This document shows positions 56,371 to 64,000 of a DNA stretch of 64,000 nt, piece by piece; position 1 is the first letter of the stretch; every line of letters starts with the position of its first letter. Under the pieces are notes generated by a model. The model was not told the origin of the DNA. It searched no databases and saw nothing but the letters and a program-made list of their open reading frames with translations. The translations under genes and the position numbers were made by a program. Origin of the DNA: Streptomyces sp. NRRL F-2664 (GTDB lineage Bacteria; Actinomycetota; Actinomycetes; Streptomycetales; Streptomycetaceae); NCBI RefSeq assembly GCF_000719345.1, contig NZ_JOFX01000001.1, forward strand, positions 248,001 through 312,000, given 5' to 3'.

Positions 56371-56493
56371 CCGCCCACCCTGCCGCACCGCCGCCGTGCG
56401 GGCCTGCCGATCACACGGTCGGGTGACGGGCGGTCTTGCTTTCGGATCGAGCGAGGCCGCGCGCTCCCCGCAGGCGCTCGGCGTGCACCGGGC

Positions 56494-56541
56494 AGCGCAC
56501 CCTCCGCGGCGACCCGCAGCGCACCCCCCGCGGCGACCCGG
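56494..56541. repeat. tandem 24-bp direct repeat in promoter region
   Basis: Two adjacent copies differing at 2 positions (56494-56517 and 56518-56541), each containing AGCGCACC and CGCGGCGACCC. They lie about 100 bases before the start of the response-regulator fusion gene. Confidence 0.7.
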
Positions 56542-56636
56542 AGCGGAAGCGGACGATCGAACATACGATGGGCGGGAACCGGCGCGGACGGCTCGCCGCC
56601 GCCCGCCGGACCGGACCGGGCCGTCGCGGGAGACGT

Positions 56637-58313
56637 ATGGCACAGGCCGCCGAACCAGCTCGGACCGTCATCCTGACCGTGGACGACGATCCCGGAGTCT
56701 CCCGCGCCGTCGCCCGCGACCTGCGGCGCCACTACGGGGCCGGGTACCGGATCGTGCGCGCCGAGTCCGGCGAGTCCGCACTGGAGGCACTGCGCGAGCT
56801 GAAGCTCCGGGGCGACCTCGTGGCCGTCATCCTCGCCGACTACCGGATGCCGCAGATGAACGGCATCGAGTTCCTCGAACAGGCCCTCCACGTGTACCCG
56901 GGCGCGCGACGCGTGCTGCTGACCGCCTACGCCGACACCGGCGCGGCCATCGACGCGATCAACGTCGTCGACCTCGACCACTACCTGCTCAAGCCCTGGG
57001 ACCCGCCCGAGGAGAAGCTCTACCCGGTCGTCGACGACCTGCTCGCGGCCTGGCGCTCCAGTGACTACCGCCCCGTCCCCGCCACCAAGGTCGTCGGGCA
57101 CCGCTGGTCTGCGCGCTCCTCGCAGGTGCGGGAGTTCCTGGCCCGCAACCAGGTGCCCTACCGCTGGTACTCCTCCGACGAGCCCGAGGGACGGCGGCTG
57201 CTGGAGGCGGCCGGCGCCGACGGGCAGCGGCTGCCGCTGGTCGTGACCCCCCAGTGCACCGTGCTGATCGAGCCCGAGCCGGCCGACCTCGCCGCGCACG
57301 TCGGGCTCGCGACGACGCCGGCCGCCGACTTCTACGACCTCGTCGTGATCGGCGGGGGACCGGCCGGGCTGGGCGCAGCCGTGTACGGGGCCTCCGAGGG
57401 GCTGCGGACCGTCCTGGTCGAGCGGTCGGCGACCGGCGGACAGGCCGGGCAGAGCTCCCGCATCGAGAACTACCTCGGCTTCCCCGACGGCGTGTCGGGG
57501 GCCCAGCTCACCGAACGCGCCCGCCGCCAGGCCGGCCGGTTCGGCGCCGAGATCCTCACCGCGCGCGAGGTCACGGGACTGGAGGCCCACGGACCCGCGC
57601 GGCTCGTCCGCTTCTCCGACGGCTCCTCCGTCGCCGCGCACAGCGTGATCCTGGCGACGGGTGTCTCCTACCGCCAGCTCCTGGCACCCGGCTGCGACGA
57701 CCTGACCGGCCGCGGCGTGTACTACGGCTCCTCGCTCACGGAGGCCGCCTCCTGCCAGGGCCACGACGTCTACATCGTGGGCGGCGCCAACTCGGCCGGG
57801 CAGGCCGCCATGTACCTCTCCCGCGGCGCCAAGTCGGTGACACTGCTGGTACGCGGCGAGTCCCTGACCGCTTCGATGTCGTACTACCTCATCCAGCAGA
57901 TCGAGGAGGCGCCGAACATCTCGGTGCGCACCCGCACCGTCGTGGAGTCGGCGCACGGCGAGGAGCACCTGGAGCGCCTGGACCTGCGGGACGTCGACAC
58001 CGGGGCGGTCGAACGCGTCGACGCGCAGTGGATGTTCGTCTTCATCGGCGCGGCCCCGCTGACCGACTGGCTGGACGGCACGGTGCTGCGCGACGAACGC
58101 GGATTCATCCTGGCCGGCCCCGACCTCACCCCGGACGGCCGGCCGCCCGCCGAGTGGCCGCTGGACCGGCCGCCCTACCACCTGGAGACCAACGTCCCCG
58201 GCGTGTTCGTCGCGGGCGACGCACGCGCCCAGTCGGCGAAGCGCGTCGCCTCCGCGGTCGGCGAGGGAGCCATGGCCGTGATGCTCGTCCACCGCTACCT
58301 GGAGCAGTCATGA
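56637..58313 (+). CDS. response regulator fused to glutaredoxin-like and thioredoxin-reductase-like modules
   Basis: 558 aa from MAQAAEP, with GGGAG upstream. Receiver domain at 10-140: acidic pair VDDDPG, phospho-acceptor Asp68 in LADYRMP, Lys119. A thioredoxin/glutaredoxin-like domain follows at 150-225 (VREFLARNQVPYRWYSS, PLVVTPQCTVLIEP) but has no active-site Cys pair. Residues 230-558 are a TrxR-like FAD/NAD(P)H reductase (GGGPAGLGAA 239-248, ERSATGGQAGQSSRIENYLGF, VGGANSAGQAA). Where TrxR has its CxxC, this protein reads VYYGSSLTEAASC, so it probably cannot reduce a disulfide by that route. First gene of a three-gene, stop-start overlapping operon; the next gene encodes the cognate kinase. 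Confidence 0.88.
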   Translation: MAQAAEPARTVILTVDDDPGVSRAVARDLRRHYGAGYRIVRAESGESALEALRELKLRGDLVAVILADYRMPQMNGIEFLEQALHVYPGARRVLLTAYADTGAAIDAINVVDLDHYLLKPWDPPEEKLYPVVDDLLAAWRSSDYRPVPATKVVGHRWSARSSQVREFLARNQVPYRWYSSDEPEGRRLLEAAGADGQRLPLVVTPQCTVLIEPEPADLAAHVGLATTPAADFYDLVVIGGGPAGLGAAVYGASEGLRTVLVERSATGGQAGQSSRIENYLGFPDGVSGAQLTERARRQAGRFGAEILTAREVTGLEAHGPARLVRFSDGSSVAAHSVILATGVSYRQLLAPGCDDLTGRGVYYGSSLTEAASCQGHDVYIVGGANSAGQAAMYLSRGAKSVTLLVRGESLTASMSYYLIQQIEEAPNISVRTRTVVESAHGEEHLERLDLRDVDTGAVERVDAQWMFVFIGAAPLTDWLDGTVLRDERGFILAGPDLTPDGRPPAEWPLDRPPYHLETNVPGVFVAGDARAQSAKRVASAVGEGAMAVMLVHRYLEQS

Positions 58314-59797
58314 GCGGAACGTACGCGCACTGCGACCCGCAGGAGATCGCCTCGCTGTTCCTGTTCGAGAAGCTCACCCCGCAGCAGCTCGGGCAGCTGT
58401 GCGCCGAGGGCCGGGTCGAACGCTTCGACGCGGGCCCCGTCTACACCGAGGGCGACCCGGCGTCCTGCTTCTACGTGATGATCGAGGGCACCGTCGTCCT
58501 GTCCCGCCGGGTCGGCGGAGACGACATCGAGGTGAGCCGCACCTCCCAGCGCGGGGTGTACGCCGGCGCGATGCAGGCCTACCTCGGTGACCGGGTGCCC
58601 CAGACGTACACCAACTCCATGCGGGTCACCGAGCCCACCCGCTTCTTCGTGCTGCCCGCGCGGGCCTTCTCGGACTTCATGCAGCAGTGGTTCCCCATGG
58701 CCGCGCACCTGCTGGAGGGCCTCTTCTTCGGCGCGAAGAACACCCAGCGGGCCATCGGGCAGCGCGAGCGCCTACTGGCCCTGGGATCGCTCTCCGCCGG
58801 CCTCACCCACGAGCTCAACAACCCGGCCGCGGCAGCCGTCCGGGCCACCGCGACCCTGCGCGAACGCGTCGGCAGGATGCGGCACAAGCTGGCCGTCATC
58901 GCCCGGGGCGACTATTCCCGCGAGGCGATCGCCGACCTCATCGAGGTCCAGGAACGCACGGTGGAACGCGTCGCGAAGGCCACGGCGCTCAGCCCGCTGG
59001 AGGCGGCCGACCGCGAGGACGAACTCGCCGACTGGCTCGACGACCACGGCATCCCCGAGGGCTGGCGGATCGCACCGACCTTCGTCCAGGCCGGACTCGA
59101 CGTGCAGTGGCTGGACCAGGTCGCCGCGGCCGTCGCCGGGGACATCCTCCCCGGAGCCATCGGCTGGCTCAACTACACCGTCGAGACCGAACTGTTGATG
59201 GACGAGATCGACGACTCCACCACCCGCATCTCCCACCTCGTCGACGCCGCCAAGCAGTACTCCCAGCTCGACCGGGCCCCGCACCGCGTGGTCGACGTCC
59301 ACGAACTCCTCGACAGCACCCTGCTGATGCTGTCCGGAAAGATCGGCCCACGGGTGCGGGTGGTCAAGGACTACGACCGCTCCCTGCCGGAGGTGCCCGC
59401 CTACCCGGCCGAGCTCAACCAGGTGTGGACCAACCTCATCGACAACGCCGTCTTCGCCATCGCGAGCACCGGCGGCGACGGCACCCTGACGGTGCACACG
59501 GCACGCGAGGGGGAGCGCCTGCTGGTGGAGTTCCGCGACACCGGGCCCGGCATCCCCGCCGACATCCGCAGCCGCATCTTCGACCCGTTCTTCACCACCA
59601 AACCGGTCGGCGAGGGCACCGGCCTCGGACTGGACATCTCCTGGAGGATCGTCGTCAACAAGCACCACGGCAGCCTCCAGGTGGAGTCCGCCCCCGGCGA
59701 CACCCGCTTCCAGGTGCTGCTGCCGCTGACCGCCGCACCGGAGAACCACGACGCCGGGACGGCGCCCGGCACCGACATGGCCGAGGAGCCGGCATGA
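58310..59797 (+). CDS. cNMP-binding-domain sensor histidine kinase
   Basis: 495 aa, ATGA overlap with the previous gene. Residues about 10-130 form a cyclic-nucleotide-binding-type domain (FDAGPVYTEGDPASCFYVMIEG). The kinase core starts at the HisKA-like motif AGLTHELNNPAAAAVRAT with His167, a long helical insertion of about 100 residues, then ATPase boxes: NLIDNAV (N box), DTGPGIP and GTGLGLDIS. No membrane segment, so it is cytoplasmic. It should phosphorylate the receiver of the fusion protein encoded just upstream. The ligand of the sensing domain is unknown. Confidence 0.88.
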   Translation: MSGTYAHCDPQEIASLFLFEKLTPQQLGQLCAEGRVERFDAGPVYTEGDPASCFYVMIEGTVVLSRRVGGDDIEVSRTSQRGVYAGAMQAYLGDRVPQTYTNSMRVTEPTRFFVLPARAFSDFMQQWFPMAAHLLEGLFFGAKNTQRAIGQRERLLALGSLSAGLTHELNNPAAAAVRATATLRERVGRMRHKLAVIARGDYSREAIADLIEVQERTVERVAKATALSPLEAADREDELADWLDDHGIPEGWRIAPTFVQAGLDVQWLDQVAAAVAGDILPGAIGWLNYTVETELLMDEIDDSTTRISHLVDAAKQYSQLDRAPHRVVDVHELLDSTLLMLSGKIGPRVRVVKDYDRSLPEVPAYPAELNQVWTNLIDNAVFAIASTGGDGTLTVHTAREGERLLVEFRDTGPGIPADIRSRIFDPFFTTKPVGEGTGLGLDISWRIVVNKHHGSLQVESAPGDTRFQVLLPLTAAPENHDAGTAPGTDMAEEPA

Positions 59798-60147
59798 GCG
59801 ACATCGAGGGAATCGACCCGAGCGTCCCGCCGACCGGGACCGGCTGCGCCGACTGCGACGCGGTGGGCGGCTGGTGGTTCCACCTGCGCCGCTGCGCCCA
59901 GTGCGGCCACATCGGCTGCTGCGACTCCTCGCCCGCACAGCACGCCACCGCCCACTGGAGGGCCACCGGACACCCGCTGGTGCAGAGCTTCGAACCCGGC
60001 GAGCAGTGGTTCTGGGACTACGACGGCAACGAGATGTACGAGTCCGGGCCCCGGCTGGCCCCGCCGGGCGACCACCCCGCGGACCAACCCGCCCCGGGCC
60101 CGGCCGACCGGGTCCCCGAGGACTGGACGCGCCGCCTGAACCGCTAG
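59794..60147 (+). CDS. UBP-type zinc finger protein
   Basis: 117 aa, ATGA overlap. The UBP zinc finger is complete: Cys18, Cys21, Cys34, Cys37, Cys42, His50, His54, His60 in GCADCDAVGGWWFHLRRC, QCGHIGCC and HATAHWRATGHPL, followed by WFWDYDGNEMY. In eukaryotes this fold binds the free C-terminus of ubiquitin; bacterial versions occur with redox or signalling genes and have no proven ligand. Here it probably acts as an adaptor in the RR-kinase operon. The tail is Pro-rich. Confidence 0.9.
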   Translation: MSDIEGIDPSVPPTGTGCADCDAVGGWWFHLRRCAQCGHIGCCDSSPAQHATAHWRATGHPLVQSFEPGEQWFWDYDGNEMYESGPRLAPPGDHPADQPAPGPADRVPEDWTRRLNR

Positions 60148-60178
60148 GTCCCGTCTTGATCGAACGAGCACCCCGCCG

Positions 60179-61237
60179 TCATGCAGGGCTCGCGACGCCG
60201 CTCCGGTCGGGGGAGCGGCGCAGAGCGGCGGGCGTGGTGCCGTACCAGCGCTGCACGGCGCGGCGCAGGGCCCGGGCGTCGGCGTACCCGCTGCGGGCCG
60301 CGATCGCCTCGATGCTCAGATCCGTGGAGTGCAGCAGCCGTGAGACGCGGTCCCGGCGTACCGTCTCGACCTCGGTGCTCCAGGTGGTGCCGTGCTCGTC
60401 GAGCCGGCGCTGGAGGGTCCGCGGGCTGACGGCCAAGCGCCGTGCCACCGAGGCGAGGGCCGGTACGCCGGCCTCGTCGTGTACGGAGGCCAGGGCGCCG
60501 CGGAACAGGTCCAGCCAGTCGCGCAGCGGGACCGCGGTGGCGAGGGTCTGGTCGGCGTGCCGCCGCAGCACCGCCGACAGCCCCGGCTGCGCGTGCGGCG
60601 TCGGGGCGGTCAGGTCGCGGGTGAGGAAGGTGAGTGTGCTGACCGCGGCCCCGAACTCGATGTCACGCGTGCCGAACAGCTCGATCAGCGCGTCGTGCCG
60701 CCGGGGGGCCTCGGCGGCGAGGGACACGCGGAGGGGAACGAGGCGCCGCTGTGCCGCCTCGCTCAGGCGCCGCAGGTACAGGCCGAGCGCGCAGGCCCGG
60801 ACGGCGCAGGCCGCCTCGTGGGCCAGATCGCCCCGGTTGAGATGGCTGAGCGTGACCCGGTCCCCGTCCTCGGTGATCCGCAGGTCGTCCGTGCTGGTGT
60901 CGACGACGGCGGCGAGGTAGGTCCCGGCGTCCCGGATCCCTTCGAGTGGAGTCGGAGCAGAGGTGATCAAGTAGTCCCAGACCCCGAGGCTCCCCACCGC
61001 CGACTGCTGCGTCAGCAGCAGGGACACCTCGCTCCAGGGGGCGTGGACGGTCGCCAGTTCGGCAATGCGGATGCTCGTCATGGCCGGCGGCCGGCACAGG
61101 TCGTCGTTGAGGTGCTCGGGCGCCATCCCCAACAGGTGCGCGTAACCGTCCGGGGGTATCCCCAACAGGTGTGCGGCATGGGCGTTCAGACGGGTGAGAG
61201 CGGAGGACGTCGTCCCCTGGTGCGTGTGCGAGGCCAC
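60179..61237 (-). CDS. AraC-family transcriptional regulator
   Basis: 352 aa. The N-terminal 200 residues are an OruR/ArgR-like ligand domain (GVWDYLITSAPTPLEGI, EAACAVRACALGLYL). The C-terminal AraC HTH pair is clear: LASVARRLAVSPRTLQRRLDEHG and RVSRLLHSTDLSIEAIAARSGYADARALRRAVQRWYGTTP. Convergent with the UBP gene; target unknown. About 300 bases separate it from the next gene upstream. Confidence 0.92.
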   Translation of the reverse strand: MASHTHQGTTSSALTRLNAHAAHLLGIPPDGYAHLLGMAPEHLNDDLCRPPAMTSIRIAELATVHAPWSEVSLLLTQQSAVGSLGVWDYLITSAPTPLEGIRDAGTYLAAVVDTSTDDLRITEDGDRVTLSHLNRGDLAHEAACAVRACALGLYLRRLSEAAQRRLVPLRVSLAAEAPRRHDALIELFGTRDIEFGAAVSTLTFLTRDLTAPTPHAQPGLSAVLRRHADQTLATAVPLRDWLDLFRGALASVHDEAGVPALASVARRLAVSPRTLQRRLDEHGTTWSTEVETVRRDRVSRLLHSTDLSIEAIAARSGYADARALRRAVQRWYGTTPAALRRSPDRSGVASPA

Positions 61238-61453
61238 GGGGGCTGAGCATAGACCGGCGGGGAACGCCAGTCCTGCGCCGGGTTCGGGGACCGATGCCCC
61301 CCATACGGCGTGAAGGGTCCCCCCGTGGCGCGTTCGGTCCCCTTGCTGACGTCTGCGGCCATGGGGGCGGCCCGCCGCCCGGCCCTAGCGTGGGGACCGT
61401 TCTCGCAGGGTGCTCCGCCACCCGGAGAGGCACGGGAGGTCCCGTCCGGATCG

Positions 61454-61480
61454 GAGCCCCCCCACGGGGGTGGGGGGCTC
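61454..61480 (-). terminator. G/C-run hairpin after DUF418-like gene
   Basis: GAGCCCCCC (from 61454) pairs with GGGGGGCTC (ending 61480), with inner CCAC/GTGG pairing. It lies 56 bases past the stop of the minus-strand membrane gene. Confidence 0.6.
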
Positions 61481-61535
61481 GGGATCCCCGCTGTCCCGGG
61501 CCGTCGCCGGCCGTGTCCAGGGCGGTGCCGGGGCG

Positions 61536-62837
61536 CTATGCCCGGGCGCCCACCCGCGTGGCCAGCCGCAGGGCGTGCTCGACGGGGCCGCGACGCAGCG
61601 GGCTGTCGTCCCACACCCACTGCCACGCCCAGGTCAGCACCAGCGCCGCGCCGCTGAAGCCGATCCACGCCGACCAGGACGCGGCGCCGTGCGCCGGTCC
61701 GGCCAGCACCAACGCGTGGACGACGTACGCGCTCAGCGCCATCGCGCCCAGCACCGTCAGCGGCCGCAGCAGCCGGGCGCCCACCGCGTGCCGCGCGACC
61801 AGGGCGCACAGGCCGATGAGGGCGCACCCCACGCCCGCGTTGCCCAGGGTCTCCAGCGGGGTCTGGCTGTAGGGGTCCGCGAGCAGCAGCCAGTCCCACG
61901 AGGTGCTGGGCACGGCCCCGAACTGGCTGCCGAGCACTTCCCGTACCGGGTCGGAGGCGGCCAGGGCCTCCGGGTGGTGCACCGCTATCGCCTCCAGCAG
62001 CCGCTGCCGGGTCCCGAACGCGTGCCCCGCCAGCCACGCGGAGCCGTACCCGGCCACGGCGGCCACCGCGCCCCAGACCGTCATCCACAGGGCCGTCGCC
62101 CACTCGCGCACGTCGCACAGACGAGCCAGGGCCATCCCGGCCAGGACGTACGGGAAGTAGGTGGCCAGCGGGTACGCCCCGGTCAGCAGCAGCTCGCACA
62201 CCACCGCCGCCAGCCCCGGCCAGCTGGTCAGATCGGCGGCCTCGGGGACCAGGCCGCGCCCCGACGACCCGTACCCGAACAACGGGCCCAGCAGGAACGA
62301 CAGCAGCGGCCCCACCACCACCGACGCGCCGGCCACGGCGGTCAGCACCGGTGTGGAGAGCCGGGTGAAGGGCTCGGCAGCCAGGAAGTACACGGCGAAG
62401 AAGGCGAGGATGACCAGGAAGCCGGGCCACAACGACGCCAGGTACAGACCCAGTACGGCCAGGACGGCGCTGCGGATCAGCAGCGGACGCCACCGCGACG
62501 CCCAGCCCTCGGGACGCCGCGCCGGGTCCGTGCCGCGCTGCGCGAGGACCAGGGAGAAACCTGCGAGCAGGGTGAAGAGGGCAGGGGCACGCCCGTCCGC
62601 CGCGACGAGCAGATAGCCGGCACCCTCGGGCTGCGGGCTGGGTCCGACGTGCACGGCGAACATGCCGAGGACGGCGATGCCGCGCACGGCGTCCACCCCG
62701 GCCAGCCGGCCGGATCCGCCGCCGCTGCGCCGCTCCGCCGTCGCCTGCGCACCGGCCCCTGCCCCGGCCCCTGTTCCCACCGCTGTCCCCGCCACTGCCG
62801 TTCCCGCTCTGAAGTTGGTCGGACCGGCGGTGTTCAT
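61536..62837 (-). CDS. DUF418/heparan-acetyltransferase-like membrane protein
   Basis: 433 aa; about ten membrane segments after a low-complexity Ala/Gly/Thr N-terminus. The opening RLAGVDAVRGIAVLGMFAVHVG is the hallmark of the DUF418/DUF1624 acyltransferase-like superfamily, and the end has LTVLGAMALSAYVVHALVL and WRWQ-like WAWQWVWDDSPLRRGPVE. Members may transfer acyl groups across the membrane, but few are characterised. ATG at 62837 is the first; a GTG seven codons upstream is an alternative start. Divergent from the NUDIX gene. Confidence 0.88.
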   Translation of the reverse strand: MNTAGPTNFRAGTAVAGTAVGTGAGAGAGAQATAERRSGGGSGRLAGVDAVRGIAVLGMFAVHVGPSPQPEGAGYLLVAADGRAPALFTLLAGFSLVLAQRGTDPARRPEGWASRWRPLLIRSAVLAVLGLYLASLWPGFLVILAFFAVYFLAAEPFTRLSTPVLTAVAGASVVVGPLLSFLLGPLFGYGSSGRGLVPEAADLTSWPGLAAVVCELLLTGAYPLATYFPYVLAGMALARLCDVREWATALWMTVWGAVAAVAGYGSAWLAGHAFGTRQRLLEAIAVHHPEALAASDPVREVLGSQFGAVPSTSWDWLLLADPYSQTPLETLGNAGVGCALIGLCALVARHAVGARLLRPLTVLGAMALSAYVVHALVLAGPAHGAASWSAWIGFSGAALVLTWAWQWVWDDSPLRRGPVEHALRLATRVGARA

Positions 62838-63033
62838 GCCGCCAGCCCGCTCCCGCACGGTAGCAACGGTGATGTAACCGAGTAATAAGGAGGTGGGGGA
62901 CGGCGGAGTGCGCTGCCGCCGCGGGACCGCACCGCGCGCCGTAACCCGTGGCCCCCGCCCGCTGTTGCACAGACGGCGGGCCGGACACGGGCCCACGGGC
63001 CCGCACGGGTCCACCCCGGTGAACGGAGTCCCG

Positions 63034-64000
63034 ATGCCGCAGCTGACCGACGACAGCGCGACCGACGACAGTGCGACCGACGCCCCCGAATGCGCCGTTG
63101 ACCCCGGTACCGGGACCTGGATGACTCCGGAGGAGTACGGAGCCTCGCGGGCCGCCGTCTGGACCGCAGCCGTCGTCCTGGTGACGGACACCGACGGCCG
63201 CATCCTCGTCCAGAGCGTCGACTACCGCGCCGAGCGGATGCTCCCCGGCGGGGCGGTCGACGCGGGCGAGGCGCCGTCCGCCGCGGCCGCCCGGGAACTG
63301 CGCGAGGAACTCGGCGTCGACGGCCACTACCCGCGCGGCCTGGCCGTGGACTGGATTCCCGCCGACACCCCGGGATTCCCCCCGGCGATGCGGTTCCCGG
63401 GGGAGGTCCTGCACGTCTACGACGGCGGGACCTGGACACCGGAGCGCATCGACGGCGTCCGCCTCCCGGCGCAGGAGATCACCGGCATCCACTTCGCCGA
63501 GCCGGCCGACCTGCCCGCCCTGATGGACCCGGGCGACGCCCGCCGCGCCCTGTCCGCCCTGCGGGCCCGTATCAACGGCTCCGGCGCCGCCTTCCTGGAG
63601 GACGGCCGCCCCACCGCACCGACCGCCCTCGACCGGCTCGGCGTGCTCCGCACCCGCCGGGTCCCGCAGCGGGGCGCCTGGCACGACGGCCCGGTCCCCG
63701 CGCAGCTGCCCGTACGGGACGTGTCCGGCTGGCTGTTCGCACCCGACGGCCGGGTCCTGCTCCTGATCGCCCGGGCCACCGGCGCCGTCCACCTGCCGCC
63801 CCCGGCCGCCGCGCTCTGCGCGGGACCGGTGCCGCTCGGCCACCGCTCCGGCGAGGAGGGCGCCCACGCCCGCGTCGCGGCCCGCCTCACCGGCCTCCCG
63901 CCGGCCGCGGACCCGGCGTACGCCCGCCTGCTCGCCACCCCCGAACAGGTCCGCGAACTGAGCGACTGGGGCCCGGCCGGCGAGGCCGAGCTGGCTGCCG
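63034..64000 (+). CDS. NUDIX hydrolase, two-domain, 3' partial
   Basis: At least 322 aa; the gene runs off the window. Residues about 40-180 contain a perfect NUDIX box (GAVDAGE then APSAAAARELREELGV), which hydrolyses nucleoside diphosphate derivatives with Mg2+. The C-terminal part (DVSGWLFAPDGRVLLLIARATGAVHLPPPA) looks like a second NUDIX fold without an intact box. A 15-bp tandem repeat encodes TDDSATDDSA near the N-terminus (63046-63075). Confidence 0.88.
   Translation, partial: MPQLTDDSATDDSATDAPECAVDPGTGTWMTPEEYGASRAAVWTAAVVLVTDTDGRILVQSVDYRAERMLPGGAVDAGEAPSAAAARELREELGVDGHYPRGLAVDWIPADTPGFPPAMRFPGEVLHVYDGGTWTPERIDGVRLPAQEITGIHFAEPADLPALMDPGDARRALSALRARINGSGAAFLEDGRPTAPTALDRLGVLRTRRVPQRGAWHDGPVPAQLPVRDVSGWLFAPDGRVLLLIARATGAVHLPPPAAALCAGPVPLGHRSGEEGAHARVAARLTGLPPAADPAYARLLATPEQVRELSDWGPAGEAELAA
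63046..63075 (+). repeat. 15-bp tandem repeat in NUDIX gene
   Basis: Two copies of ACCGACGACAGCGCG (second with one T) encoding TDDSA twice. Confidence 0.7.

Overview
The window is high-GC actinobacterial DNA, almost certainly from Streptomyces or a close relative. Support: third-codon-position G/C is near saturated, GTG starts are common, ATGA/GTGA stop-start overlaps are frequent, and the families are typical of the genus (DUF397, an NsdA-like TPR regulator, a subtilisin-inhibitor protein, DUF4328, a PucR/APC pair, roadblock-domain operons). Rare TTA leucine codons occur in three genes. I see no rRNA, tRNA, CRISPR array or insertion sequence. The window cuts genes at both ends: a thiolase on the left and a NUDIX protein on the right.

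Layout. 1-11 kb: a pair of SCP2-type thiolases, an orphan DUF397 gene that ends inside a pentanucleotide repeat, a membrane-anchored protein, a 5'-truncated ACT-domain relic, a 951-aa STAND-like ATPase, a Tat-exported 3-ketosteroid dehydrogenase-like flavoprotein, an MmcQ/YjbR protein and an aminoglycoside-phosphotransferase-fold kinase. 11-19 kb: an NsdA-like regulator, a PAS-SpoIIE phosphatase, and a PucR regulator with two HTH modules next to an APC permease. 19-21.7 kb: a truncated IclR HTH gene, then a four-gene roadblock/DUF4388 operon without a GTPase, closed by a strong terminator. 21.8-25.5 kb: a fused GT2/CDP-glycerol glycerophosphotransferase (wall teichoic acid type). 25.5-31 kb: VOC protein, sirtuin, secreted protein, ATP-grasp/GNAT pair, SSI-type protease inhibitor, lone cNMP-binding protein. 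31-43 kb: secreted GH5 enzyme, MFS exporter with divergent XRE-cupin regulator, large secreted beta-propeller/LamG/DNRLRE protein, an S24-GNAT fusion, small membrane and lipoproteins, a second MFS exporter and a peptidoglycan-binding protein. 43-48.8 kb: TetR with divergent hydrolase, tyrosine phosphatase, secreted repeat protein, DUF4328, SDR.

48.9-55.8 kb is the most unusual part: an RNA-repair island. A DraRnl-type RNA ligase lies on the plus strand. On the minus strand, a ligase-polynucleotide kinase fusion overlaps by 14 bp a 947-aa protein that strings together an MJ1316/DUF504 RNA-end-recognition domain, an endonuclease/exonuclease/phosphatase domain, a 2H phosphoesterase and a poly(A)-polymerase-like nucleotidyltransferase. 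Together they could recognise, trim, phosphorylate, extend and reseal damaged RNA.

56.6-60.1 kb holds a tightly overlapping signalling operon: a response regulator fused to glutaredoxin-like and thioredoxin-reductase-like modules that lack the usual redox cysteines, a cNMP-binding-domain histidine kinase, and a UBP-type zinc finger. The window ends with an AraC regulator, a DUF418-like membrane protein and a NUDIX protein.
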